The notes under the pieces: model-generated
What the model was told of the DNA's origin: nothing
Seen by the model: the letters and a program-made list of their open reading frames with translations, nothing else
The model's database searches: none
Position numbers and translations under genes: made by a program
Shown here: one piece after another, positions 51,476-59,908 of the stretch
Layout: every line of letters begins with the position of its first letter
Position numbering within the stretch: the first letter of the stretch is position 1
NCBI RefSeq assembly: GCF_900110995.1
Contig: NZ_FOJF01000001.1
Coordinates: 2,869,199 to 2,933,198 of the forward strand
DNA from: Chitinophaga sp. YR573
Lineage (GTDB): Bacteria; Bacteroidota; Bacteroidia; Chitinophagales; Chitinophagaceae
Reading direction: 5' to 3'
Length of the DNA stretch: 64,000 bases

Positions 51476-51832
51476 ATGATCAGGGCGTATAAATTATTTA
51501 CAGGAGAAGATGGCCATTCGCATGTGATAGAAGGGACCGTTGCCAACAAGGAGCTTAGAGATACCGAATCAGTAATGTTTAATGAAACGGCGCCACATTC
51601 GTCTTACGACTGGCATCCGGCACCTACTACTCAATATGTCATTACCTTATCAGGGACTTTGTTGTTCGAAACTTTCCTGGGAGAGACATTTACTTTAAGA
51701 CCGGGAGATATACTGATAGCATTGGATACTACAGGAACAGGGCATAAGTGGAAACTGATAGATGATCAGCCCTGGAACCGGGTGTATGTTGCATTCAAAG
51801 ACGAAGCTTCTATTAACTTCATTGCAAAATAA
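51476..51832 (+). CDS. Cupin-fold protein
   Basis: 118 residues forming a single cupin barrel: TESVMFNETAPHSSYDWHPA, TQYVITLSGTLLFETFLGET, TLRPGDILIALDTTGTGHKW. The metal-binding set is incomplete: only His-x-Asp-x-His is partly present, so metal-dependent catalysis is unsure. It starts two bases after the glycosyltransferase stop, so they are co-transcribed. It abuts the convergent alpha/beta hydrolase gene with no base between the two stop codons, an unusually tight arrangement with no terminator hairpin seen. Confidence 0.8.
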   Translation: MIRAYKLFTGEDGHSHVIEGTVANKELRDTESVMFNETAPHSSYDWHPAPTTQYVITLSGTLLFETFLGETFTLRPGDILIALDTTGTGHKWKLIDDQPWNRVYVAFKDEASINFIAK

Positions 51833-52954
51833 TTACTGAGTTACATAGTGTAAGAATCTTTCTACGGTGTAAGTAGATAGCTGTCCGCCAGGCCCGTTCA
51901 GGTTATAATCAAAACCATGCGTAGCCCAGGGCAGCGAAAGGAAGAAATGTTTGATACCGTTGGCGCTGAGTTTTTTATTCAGCCGCGTACTATGTTCATA
52001 CGCAACCAGTACATCATGTTCTCCATGTATAATAAGTGTAGGTACAGTGTTTTTATTGACGAATTCAATAGGAGAACTGGCTTCGTAGTTTTTAGGAACG
52101 GCTGTATAGGAACCGCCCAGGTAATTCTCCATCACCTTACGTGAATCCATTACCCACGGATTGGCAGGAAGAGAATATCCCCATACCATATCTGCAGGAC
52201 CATAAAAATCTATCACACCTTTTAGTCCCGGAATGGGTTGCCGGTAAGCGGCCAGTAAAGCTATCTGCGCACCGGCAGAACGTCCCAGTAATACAAAGTT
52301 GCTGGTATCTATCTTTAATTCAGCAGCATGTACTTTCAGGTACTCCATGGCAGCATATACATCTTCTACGGGAAGAGGGCATTGAAACGCCGGAGCCAGT
52401 CTGTAATTGATAGATGCTACGTGATAACCTGTATTGGCAAGGTAGGTATTCAGCTCAGGTAATTGTTTGCTGTCGCCGCTACTCCATGAACCGCCATGAA
52501 TCACTATTACACAAGGGCGTAATCCTTCGGATTGTGAAGGGTAAAAATCCAGGTGTAAAGAAGAATGATAGTTGAATGTTTTACAGGGCACTTCTTTCAG
52601 ATGATTACCTGTGATCATTGTTGCGAAGCTAAAAGGAGCTTTTGCTGACGGATCATTGCCGAATGTATTATCAACAGCAGCAGCCAGTTGCCGGCCTTCT
52701 GACCATGCACGTACGATGGGCGTGAGGAAAATGATCAGTGTAATAATACCTAAGATAGTACCTGCCAGTTGATACTTTCCGGCGAAGAAACCACTCAGTA
52801 ATAATACCAGTGTGATTGCTGTGAATATCCAGGCAAATTCAGCAACGCCAATAGCCAGCAGCCAGAGGTGATAGGTAGGTGCTTTAAATATCGCCAGCAG
52901 GGAAATTAATAAGAAAATGATAATTAATACTAAACGGATCATATAAATAGGCAT
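51833..52954 (-). CDS. Alpha/beta hydrolase with N-terminal membrane helices
   Basis: About 373 residues. ATG at 52954 or 52942 is preferred to the open frame at 53005, which would add an unlikely Cys-Lys-Arg segment. Three or four N-terminal helices (about 1-95; IRLVLIIIFLLISLLAIFKA) anchor it in the membrane. The catalytic domain then has the oxyanion motif VIHGGSWSSGD, the nucleophile elbow LLGRSAGAQIALL (Ser) and a late His near THGFDY. It is an esterase/lipase of the hormone-sensitive-lipase-like group. It is divergent from the HxlR regulator and may be its target. Confidence 0.87.
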   Translation of the reverse strand: MPIYMIRLVLIIIFLLISLLAIFKAPTYHLWLLAIGVAEFAWIFTAITLVLLLSGFFAGKYQLAGTILGIITLIIFLTPIVRAWSEGRQLAAAVDNTFGNDPSAKAPFSFATMITGNHLKEVPCKTFNYHSSLHLDFYPSQSEGLRPCVIVIHGGSWSSGDSKQLPELNTYLANTGYHVASINYRLAPAFQCPLPVEDVYAAMEYLKVHAAELKIDTSNFVLLGRSAGAQIALLAAYRQPIPGLKGVIDFYGPADMVWGYSLPANPWVMDSRKVMENYLGGSYTAVPKNYEASSPIEFVNKNTVPTLIIHGEHDVLVAYEHSTRLNKKLSANGIKHFFLSLPWATHGFDYNLNGPGGQLSTYTVERFLHYVTQ

Positions 52955-53008
52955 ATTCCTAATGCGTAAAGATATGAACCTTTTGCAGGGATATCCATCT
53001 ATCAATTA

Positions 53009-53031
53009 CTATTGTTTATTTTAGACAATAG
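53009..53031. promoter_or_regulatory. Candidate HxlR operator
   Basis: CTATTGT at 53009-53015 and ACAATAG at 53025-53031 form a perfect 7-bp inverted repeat with a 9-base spacer in the divergent gap between the hydrolase and the HxlR gene. Size and place fit a dimeric winged-helix repressor; no binding data exist. Confidence 0.35.
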
Positions 53032-53100
53032 CCTTATCTTTTCAATAACTGACCTTATAGAAAACCCGTATTTTCGTAAACTATTTGAATAAGGAAGATT

Positions 53101-53469
53101 ATGCCGGAAAGAAAGACAAACTCGTCAAATTATCAGAATCAGTCATTTTTAGAGAGTAAATGTCCTTTGAACGAACTCTTATTCTCTATGAGCCGCCGTT
53201 GGACAACAGACATTTTATTCTGCATTGAAGAGGGTAAAAACCGATTCTCTGCTATCAGGGAAGAGCTTACCTATATAACGGACCATATCCTCTCAGATCG
53301 TCTTAAAACGCTGGAAAAGAATGGTCTTATCAGCAGGCATCAATACCAGGGGATGCCGCCTAAGGTAACATATGCTTTAACAGAACATGGGGTAGAGTTG
53401 TGCCGGTTACTGGAGCAGTTGTGTGAGTTTTCAAGTTTGATATACGAAGATAAGGGAGTAGCTGTATAA
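53101..53469 (+). CDS. HxlR-family transcriptional regulator
   Basis: 122 residues. The HxlR winged helix shows SKCPLNELLFSMSRRWTTDI (Cys in the usual place), FSAIREELTYITDHILSDRL and TLEKNGLISRHQYQGMPPKV followed by TYALTEHGVELCRLLEQL. Some members sense formaldehyde, quinones or oxidants through the Cys; here that is only inferred. It is divergent from the alpha/beta hydrolase and shares a candidate operator at 53009-53031. A repeat element follows it. Confidence 0.9.
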   Translation: MPERKTNSSNYQNQSFLESKCPLNELLFSMSRRWTTDILFCIEEGKNRFSAIREELTYITDHILSDRLKTLEKNGLISRHQYQGMPPKVTYALTEHGVELCRLLEQLCEFSSLIYEDKGVAV

Positions 53470-53486
53470 ATAATCAGGTTGATTTA

Positions 53487-53699
53487 AAGCTCCGTTAAGA
53501 GCTTCGTGGTATAACAAAACATAATAGGCTCCGTTAGGAGCCCCGTGTTTGTAGCAAACACCTTAAACAACAAAACACAGACTCCGTAGGAGTCCCCTAA
53601 AATTGCTAACCTCAGGGGACTCCTACGGAGTCAATTATGTAGAATATTATATTTTACTACAAACACGGGGCTCCTAACGGAGCCTATTATGTTTTGTTA
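53487..53699. repeat. Nested palindromic intergenic element
   Basis: Outer arms 53512-53554 and 53657-53699 are perfect 43-bp inverted repeats. Inner arms 53580-53598 and 53614-53632 are perfect 19-bp inverted repeats. Each arm has its own small hairpin (GGCTCCGTTAGGAGCC; GACTCCGTAGGAGTC). A diverged direct copy of the outer motif lies at 53487-53511. The right end abuts the stop codon of the YceI gene at 53700. The structure is like a REP/BIME or small MITE-type element. Confidence 0.85.
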
Positions 53700-54362
53700 C
53701 TACTTTAAAGCTTTTATCTTCAACTGTATGTTCACCTGGGAGTTGATCAGCTTATCCTGCATGGATTTATCTGCCCGGTAGGTCATTCCCCACAGAGTAC
53801 GGTCTATATTAAAGACAGCTTCCGCAGTTAATACCTCATTGTGTATCCTGATATAGGCCGGAAAGGAGATGTTCTTGGTAATGTTCTTGATGGTCAGATT
53901 ACCCTGAATCATATAATTCGCATCCTTCATCATTACATCATTCCCTACAGACGGACGAAAATCACTGGCGCCGGTAATCTCAAACCGGGCAAAAGGATAT
54001 TTTTCCACGTCAAAGAACAGGGGGCCTTTCAGTTCTGTTTCCAGTTTACGTTGCAAAGAAGTATCAGTATAAGACAGGTCCATATCTTTCAGTGAACTCA
54101 TATTGATCTCTATACTACCACCTGTAATGGTTGTGTCTTTTACATAGAGCTTACCCTGGTGTATCAGGAAACGGCCGGTGTGTTTGCCGGTAGGTTTGGT
54201 ACCTATCCACTGCAACTCACTGGTGGTCGTGTCCAGACGATACGCACTGCCTTCTCCTTCCTTTACGGACTGAGCCTCGGTTGTTGTCGCCTTGTCTGCT
54301 TTCGGCGCCTGCTCGCAGGCCGTCAGTAAAGCAAGAAAAATAAGAGGTAGTATATATTTCAT
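53700..54362 (-). CDS. YceI-family lipoprotein
   Basis: About 220 residues. ATG at 54362 is preferred; the lipobox ends LLTAC near 16. The YceI lipocalin-like beta barrel (about 45-220) has SELQWIGTKPTGKHTGRFLI, GGSIEINMSSL, EKYPFARFEIT and the final SQVNIQLKIK. YceI proteins bind isoprenoid or other lipids. It lies 15 bases after the PaaN gene and is likely the last gene of a three-gene transcript (TPR, PaaN, YceI). No terminator hairpin is seen apart from the palindromic element directly downstream. Confidence 0.88.
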   Translation of the reverse strand: MKYILPLIFLALLTACEQAPKADKATTTEAQSVKEGEGSAYRLDTTTSELQWIGTKPTGKHTGRFLIHQGKLYVKDTTITGGSIEINMSSLKDMDLSYTDTSLQRKLETELKGPLFFDVEKYPFARFEITGASDFRPSVGNDVMMKDANYMIQGNLTIKNITKNISFPAYIRIHNEVLTAEAVFNIDRTLWGMTYRADKSMQDKLINSQVNIQLKIKALK

Positions 54363-54377
54363 AAACATATTGTTCTA

Positions 54378-56036
54378 TCAGCTGCCGGTCAGTTCCCGGT
54401 TGCCAACCCATACAAACCTCCTCAGGATAAATTCAGGATTGGTGAAGCTTGCATTGCCCGCAGGATTGCCTCCCGTCACATGAAAATCTGAAAAAGCAGC
54501 GTGTTGGTTTACCCAGATGAATCCGGTAAAATTAAAAGATACAGGTGTGAAAACACTATTCATTGCCTCAGTGATCTTTTCTTTCATTTCAGGACTGGTA
54601 GCATATGCCGCACAGGTAATAGCCCCGTGTTGCTGTGCCATCTGCCTGGCCAGTTGAATTGATTCATTTGTATCCCTGGTTTTGATCAATAACAAAACCG
54701 GGCCAAATAATTCCTGTTCAAAGATATTTTTATCGGTGCTGGTTACTTCCAGCAGGGTAGGTGTATAACCTCTCAGCTGTGTAAATTCTTCGCTGGCTAT
54801 TGGTTGTCCTTCCAGTATCACTTTGGCTCCCAGCTTGTTAGCATTATGCGCACGCTGTAAGGTCATATCATTCTGTAAGGCGCCCAGTGTACCTGCTCCC
54901 ATTTTTGGATTATTCACCAGTGCCAGTATCGCATCCTTAAATTTCTGTACCACTTCATCAAAGCTCAGATGGCCACTGGCGGTAGTTACACCCGATTGTG
55001 GAATGAAGAAGTTTTGCGGCGCGGTACACATTTGTCCGGAGTAAAGAGACACTGAGAATGCCAGATTCTGTAACACAGCATCTATATCAGTTACGCTGTC
55101 AATTATCACAGAATTAACACCAGCTTTTTCAGTAAAGACAGTTTTTCCTGTCAGTGACTCTACGTAGTTGCCAAATTGGCTGCCACCTGTATAGTCGATC
55201 AACTGAATGCCTGGATGTTCGCACAGCGTTTTTGAAACAGGTGCTGCAGAAGTATCTGCCGCCAGTTGGCAGAGGTTAGGACTGAATCCTTTTTCCTGTA
55301 ATACCTGCTGGATAGCGCTTACTGCAATCGCAATCGGTAATATCGCTTTTGGATGAGGTTTTACGATAACAGGATTACCGGTAACGAGATCTGCAAAGAT
55401 GCCGGGTAATGAGTTCCATACCGGGAAAGTGGAACATCCTATTACAACGCCGGTCCCTTTAGGGATAGCCCGGAATTCCTTTTTCAGCACCAGGGATGTT
55501 TTACCCATTGGCTTTTCCCACAGGAGGGTAGCCGGGTAACGTGTTCCCTCATGATATCCCATAGCAATGGCTTCCAGTGCCCTGTCATTGGCATGTGGGC
55601 CAGATGCCTGGAAACTCATCATAAAACTCTGACCTGTAGTATGCATGGTAGCGTAAGCAATCTCAAAGAAGCGGCCTTTAATAGCTTCCAGCGTTTCTAC
55701 CAGTATGTCTGCACGTACGGATACAATGGTATTACGCCATTGCGGAGCTGCTGCCGCTGCTTTTTCTACCAGTGTGTTTGCATCAAAAATAGGGTAGGTA
55801 ATGCCCAGGGGTTGCATGGAATAAGGAGATAATTCTTCTCCGGCCCATGAAGTTTCATTCGTCTGTAACAGCTGTTTATAAGGTTGCTGTAACATATCCT
55901 GGTACTTTTCCGCACCCTCTGCCATGGCGGTTTCGCCATAGGCTTTAGGATGTTCGGGGTACTGAGAATAAAAAGCGCGTTCATGATTCGCCTTCACGGC
56001 GTTATCAATCGTGTTTTGGTGTTTGATCGTGAGCAT
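54378..56036 (-). CDS. paaN: Aldehyde dehydrogenase, PaaN type
   Basis: 552 residues, longer than common aldehyde dehydrogenases by a N-terminal extension of about 60. Its start HQNTIDNAVKANHERAFYSQ and YQDMLQQPYKQLLQTNETSWAGEE are those of the phenylacetic-acid protein PaaN. The catalytic Cys is in GQMCTAPQN, the NAD loop is FTEKAGVNSVII and the general base is FEQELFGPVLL. In phenylacetate degradation this type oxidises the ring-opening aldehyde; other paa genes are not present in this window, so the pathway is not shown. It lies 28 bases downstream of the TPR gene. Confidence 0.86.
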   Translation of the reverse strand: MLTIKHQNTIDNAVKANHERAFYSQYPEHPKAYGETAMAEGAEKYQDMLQQPYKQLLQTNETSWAGEELSPYSMQPLGITYPIFDANTLVEKAAAAAPQWRNTIVSVRADILVETLEAIKGRFFEIAYATMHTTGQSFMMSFQASGPHANDRALEAIAMGYHEGTRYPATLLWEKPMGKTSLVLKKEFRAIPKGTGVVIGCSTFPVWNSLPGIFADLVTGNPVIVKPHPKAILPIAIAVSAIQQVLQEKGFSPNLCQLAADTSAAPVSKTLCEHPGIQLIDYTGGSQFGNYVESLTGKTVFTEKAGVNSVIIDSVTDIDAVLQNLAFSVSLYSGQMCTAPQNFFIPQSGVTTASGHLSFDEVVQKFKDAILALVNNPKMGAGTLGALQNDMTLQRAHNANKLGAKVILEGQPIASEEFTQLRGYTPTLLEVTSTDKNIFEQELFGPVLLLIKTRDTNESIQLARQMAQQHGAITCAAYATSPEMKEKITEAMNSVFTPVSFNFTGFIWVNQHAAFSDFHVTGGNPAGNASFTNPEFILRRFVWVGNRELTGS

Positions 56037-56064
56037 ATGTGGAATTTGTGAATTTGATCAATCC

Positions 56065-57135
56065 TTATCTTGGCAGCGAGAACTCATTATTGTTATAATA
56101 TTCATCCGGTCTCATTTTCAGTGGGTGATTTCTCTGGAATTGCAGGAAGCTGTCGTAATCGGTTTTATGAAGGGTGGTCCATGCTTTGAAGGCTGCCTGA
56201 TTAGCTACTGGTCCAAATACCCATTGGTTATAGGCTTCGAACATTCCTTCTTTCAGCATCGCGCGTTGAAAATCGAATAATGCATATGGGTATTTAACCC
56301 CGGAAAAGTTATACCAGTCGAGCAGGAAGCGGGTACGCACCATGATCAGTGATTCAGGGTCTATGCCTGTCATTACCACGCCTACCTGTTTGCCCATAGC
56401 TGCCAGGTAATCCCTTTGGAATTCCGCAGCAGAGGGGCGTTTACTTTTCTTATCTACCTGTTGCTGGTCCTCAACGGCTTTGCTCAGAATAGAAGGATCG
56501 TTATATAATTTTTTATAGGCATCTATCAGCAGGTTCCTGATTTCAGCGGTACGGTCTGTATAGCTTTCCAGGTTTACAAAGATTTCTCCGTAGATGATGA
56601 TCCATAACGGATTCTTTGTATAAGAGTAGGCGCGGGCCGCATTGTAGTAATTACCAGGGAAATTGGGATCTTTCTCAATTCCTTTCAGCCAGCTGCCCAT
56701 TCCACCTTCGTATACTTTCAGGAACATGAGCAGTTGTCCGTTGTCATTATACAGTTCTCCGCTTTCAGGAAATTTCTTCAGTCCTTTCTCGTATAATTTC
56801 TGTGCAGTCTTAAATTCCTGGCGTGCCTGGTAGATATTTCCGGCAATCTGGTATAGCTGTGCATCTGCCTCTTTTTTATTCAAAAGGGGTTCTATGATGT
56901 TTTTTGCTTTGCTCATATCACCTTGCAGGAAATAAGAAAATCCCAGTTGCTTGCGGAATTCTACGTTATCAGGTTCCATTTGTAATGCCTGATTCAATAC
57001 CAGTATGGCATTGGCGTAATCTCCACCACGTATAAAACCCGTTGCTGTATTGTATAATTCTTTTGAATCCTGCCCTGATGCTATTACTGAAGAGAACAAT
57101 AACCCCGCAAATAACACTGTTTTCAACATATTCAT
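56065..57135 (-). CDS. Exported tetratricopeptide-repeat protein
   Basis: 356 residues. Signal peptide ends VIASG near 20, and about five TPR repeats follow (about 25-180). Examples are GDYANAILVLNQALQMEPDN, FSYFLQGDMSKAKNIIEPLL, AGNIYQARQEFKTAQKLYEK and NDNGQLLMFLKVYEGGMGSW. The C-terminal half (about 190-356) is helical, with YKKLYNDPSILSKAVEDQQQ. Probably a periplasmic scaffold. It is the first gene of the TPR-PaaN-YceI set and is separated from DUF1015 by a terminator at 57205-57239. Confidence 0.85.
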   Translation of the reverse strand: MNMLKTVLFAGLLFSSVIASGQDSKELYNTATGFIRGGDYANAILVLNQALQMEPDNVEFRKQLGFSYFLQGDMSKAKNIIEPLLNKKEADAQLYQIAGNIYQARQEFKTAQKLYEKGLKKFPESGELYNDNGQLLMFLKVYEGGMGSWLKGIEKDPNFPGNYYNAARAYSYTKNPLWIIIYGEIFVNLESYTDRTAEIRNLLIDAYKKLYNDPSILSKAVEDQQQVDKKSKRPSAAEFQRDYLAAMGKQVGVVMTGIDPESLIMVRTRFLLDWYNFSGVKYPYALFDFQRAMLKEGMFEAYNQWVFGPVANQAAFKAWTTLHKTDYDSFLQFQRNHPLKMRPDEYYNNNEFSLPR

Positions 57136-57204
57136 ACCTGTCTGAACGTTTGTTGTAAAAATAAAGAAAAAAATGTGCCATCCATTGTTAACCCCAATTA
57201 AAAA

Positions 57205-57239
57205 GCCCGGGCCAGCAGGAAGTACTGGTTGGCCCGGGC
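57205..57239 (-). terminator. Terminator after DUF1015 gene
   Basis: Ten-bp GC-rich stem (57205-57214 with 57230-57239) with a run of T on the minus strand just after it. Confidence 0.85.
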
Positions 57240-57263
57240 AGGATATATGAGTTAATTATATGA

Positions 57264-58505
57264 TCAGATCAGGTGACTGATCAGTCCATCTCTCAGTTTA
57301 GGTTCAAACCAGGTACTCTTCGGAGGCATCACATTACCACTGTCTGCAATATCAAATAACTGCTGAATGGTTACAGGATAAAGGGCGAAGGCAACTTTCA
57401 TTTCGCCGCTGTCCACTCTTTTTACCAGTTCATTCAGTCCGCGGATACCGCCAACAAAGTCGATGCGTTTATCGGTGCGCTGGTCTTTAATGCCCAGGAT
57501 TTTATCCAGGATATTATTGGAAAGGATGGTGACATCCAGGATACCGATAGGATCGGTGGTATAGGTGCCTTCTTCAGCCAGCAGGCGGTACCAGGTACCA
57601 TCCAGGTACATGCTGAATTCATGCAGCATAGAAGGGGCCTGAGGCATATGACCGATAGGCACTACACTGAAATCGTATTCCAGCTTAGACAGCAGGGCTT
57701 CTTTGGAAAGGCCGTTCAGGTCTTTTACTACACGGTTATAATCCAGGATTACCAGTTGACTGGCCGGGAAAATAGTGGTGAGGAAGAAATTAGCCGGATC
57801 ATCCTGGGAGATCATCTGTTTTTCTTCAAATTCTTTCTGTACCAGGGAAGCAGAAGCTGCGCGGTGGTGGCCATCTGCGATATAAGTGAAAGGTACTTTT
57901 TTCTCGAAGAGGGTAGTGATATTCTGTACGGCAGTAGGCTCATCTACAACCCAAACGGTGTGCTGAATGCCATCTGCTGCGGTAAAGTCGTAAGCAGGAG
58001 CATGGGCGGTCATCCAATGTTCTATCAGGAAGTTTACTTCCGGAACATCATTGTATGCCAGGAACACGTTGCCTGTCTGTGCGCGGGTAGTTTTAATATT
58101 ATTGATACGGTCCTTTTCTTTATCAGGACGGGTAAATTCGTGTTTCTTGATGATGCCGCTGTTGTAGTCTGATACAGAGGATGCACAAACCAATCCGGTT
58201 TGTGTACGGCCGTTCATAACCAGCTTGTAAATATAATAGCTGGGGGTGTTATCCTGGAAGAGCGTTCCTTCCTGAATAAAGCGTTGCAGGTTTTCTGCGG
58301 CTTTATCATATACAGCCTGACTATACACATCTGTGCCTTCGGGCAGGTCTATTTCCGATTTGGAAACATGGTAAAAAGCATACGGGTTACCGGTTGCTTC
58401 CACCTTTGCTTCTGTTGCGCTCAACACATCGTAGGGGCGTGCCGCTACTTTTTCAGCCAGTTCCGGAGTAGGTCTTAAACCTTTGAAGGGTCTGATGATT
58501 GCCAT
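57264..58505 (-). CDS. DUF1015-family protein
   Basis: 413 residues. The start MAIIRPFKGLRPTPELAEKV, RPYDVLSATEAKVEATGNPY and the middle IADGHHRAASASLVQKEFEE with DYNRVVKDLNGLSKEALL are the hallmarks of DUF1015. Its activity is not established; the HHR motif hints at an enzyme acting on phosphorylated or nucleotide substrates. In many Bacteroidota it is a neighbour of serC, as here, so a role near serine or PLP metabolism is plausible. It lies 144 bases after serC in the same direction. Confidence 0.88.
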   Translation of the reverse strand: MAIIRPFKGLRPTPELAEKVAARPYDVLSATEAKVEATGNPYAFYHVSKSEIDLPEGTDVYSQAVYDKAAENLQRFIQEGTLFQDNTPSYYIYKLVMNGRTQTGLVCASSVSDYNSGIIKKHEFTRPDKEKDRINNIKTTRAQTGNVFLAYNDVPEVNFLIEHWMTAHAPAYDFTAADGIQHTVWVVDEPTAVQNITTLFEKKVPFTYIADGHHRAASASLVQKEFEEKQMISQDDPANFFLTTIFPASQLVILDYNRVVKDLNGLSKEALLSKLEYDFSVVPIGHMPQAPSMLHEFSMYLDGTWYRLLAEEGTYTTDPIGILDVTILSNNILDKILGIKDQRTDKRIDFVGGIRGLNELVKRVDSGEMKVAFALYPVTIQQLFDIADSGNVMPPKSTWFEPKLRDGLISHLI

Positions 58506-58589
58506 GATTTATAGTTGTTAAGGCGCAAAAGTAATTAATAAAGAACAAAAAGAAACCCCGTATAAATTCCCTTATAATTATAGAAGGAA

Positions 58590-58655
58590 ACTCATACGGA
58601 GTCAGATGTGAATATTTTGCTACAAACATGCAGCTCCTGCCGGAGCCTGTTATGC
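58590..58655. repeat. Decayed copy of the palindromic element
   Basis: ACTCATACGGAGTC (58590-58603) and AGCTCCTGCCGGAGCCT (58632-58648) with CTACAAACA before it match the right half of the element at 53614-53699, with several substitutions. Its end runs into the serC stop codon (58650-58652). Only the right half is present. Confidence 0.65.
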
Positions 58656-59720
58656 CTTTTTCAGACTGAAATACTTCATGGCTTCTACAAGTACTTCTAC
58701 ACTGTCGTATGGAAGGGCATTGTAAAGGGAAGCGCGGAAACCGCCTACACTACGATGACCTTTGATACCGATAATATCTTCTTTCTTACAGAATTTCAGG
58801 AATTCTTCTTCCAGTTCAGGTTTATCCATGATATAACACACATTCATACGGCTGCGGTCTTCTTTGGCTACAGTACCACGGAACAGTGGGTTATTATCGA
58901 TCTCGTTATATAAAAGTGCCGCTTTCTTCTCATTGATCTTCTCTATACCGGCTGCACCACCCTGGTCTTTTAACCAGCGGAGCGTGAGCATGGATATATA
59001 GATAGCAAATACGGGAGGGGTATTTAACATGGAACCGTTTTCTATATGATTACGGTAATCCAGGATGGTTGGTATTTTGCGGGTCACTTTACCGAGAGCG
59101 CTCTTACGCACGGCTACCATAGTGGTACCGGCGGCTCCCATATTTTTCTGTACACCTGCATATATAAGCGTAAACTTGTTAAAGTCAAGCTGACGGCTTA
59201 ATATATCACTACTCATGTCTGCTACCAGGGGAACATCCGTTTCCGGGATCTTCTGCCACTGCGTACCATAGATGGTATTATTGGTGGTAATGTGGAGGTA
59301 GGTGGACTTTGGCTGAATAGTAAACTGTTTGGGAATATGATTGTAGTTGCTTTCTTTAGAGCTGGCAGCTACATCTACAAATCCAAATTGTTTTGCTTCT
59401 TTAATAGCCTTATTGCTCCATACACCTGTATCGATGTAAGAAGCCGTTCCATCATTTTCAAGCAAATTCATAGGTACCTGAAGAAATTGGGTGGTAGCTC
59501 CTCCATGTAAATAGAGAATCTCAAAATCATCATCCAATTGCATCAGCTCCCTTAAGAGATTGCGTGCCTCATCCAAAACCGCCTGAAACAGCGGGGTTCT
59601 GTGTCCTATTTCGAGAATAGACATTCCTGAACCCTCAAAGTCAATCAAAGCTTTGCTGGCCTTGTATAGCACCTCATTTGGCAATACAGAAGGCCCTGCG
59701 TTAAAATTGTGCACCTTCAT
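58650..59720 (-). CDS. serC: Phosphoserine aminotransferase
   Basis: 356-residue PLP enzyme that converts 3-phosphohydroxypyruvate and glutamate to phosphoserine and 2-oxoglutarate, the second step of serine synthesis. Key features are MKVHNFNAGPSVLPNEVLYK at the start (ATG 59720 rather than 59759), the PLP lysine in YAGVQKNMGAAGTTMV, GHRTPLFQAVLDEARNLLRE and the end GHRSVGGFRASLYNAL. Length fits the family. In Bacteroidota serC is often next to serA and DUF1015; serA is not found here. It is expressed leftwards ahead of DUF1015, with the decayed repeat in the gap. Confidence 0.94.
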   Translation of the reverse strand: MKVHNFNAGPSVLPNEVLYKASKALIDFEGSGMSILEIGHRTPLFQAVLDEARNLLRELMQLDDDFEILYLHGGATTQFLQVPMNLLENDGTASYIDTGVWSNKAIKEAKQFGFVDVAASSKESNYNHIPKQFTIQPKSTYLHITTNNTIYGTQWQKIPETDVPLVADMSSDILSRQLDFNKFTLIYAGVQKNMGAAGTTMVAVRKSALGKVTRKIPTILDYRNHIENGSMLNTPPVFAIYISMLTLRWLKDQGGAAGIEKINEKKAALLYNEIDNNPLFRGTVAKEDRSRMNVCYIMDKPELEEEFLKFCKKEDIIGIKGHRSVGGFRASLYNALPYDSVEVLVEAMKYFSLKKA

Positions 59721-59908
59721 AGGTCGATCTAAGTTAAATACATTGTTAGCTTGTTCCACGTTGCTTGGTTTGTTCAGAGGAATGGATTAAAAAATGTATG
59801 GCATTTCAAAATGGTGCTGTATAGCGTGTAGGATAAGGCTAAAAAAAGATAGTATCAACAAAGATAAATTATTATTTTTTAAAATCGAAATTAATTGAAA
59901 ATAGCCCT

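Noticed and set aside
53487..53699. Considered as an insertion sequence
   Set aside because: Only about 210 bp, no open frame for a transposase and no obvious target-site duplication; it fits a non-autonomous repeat.
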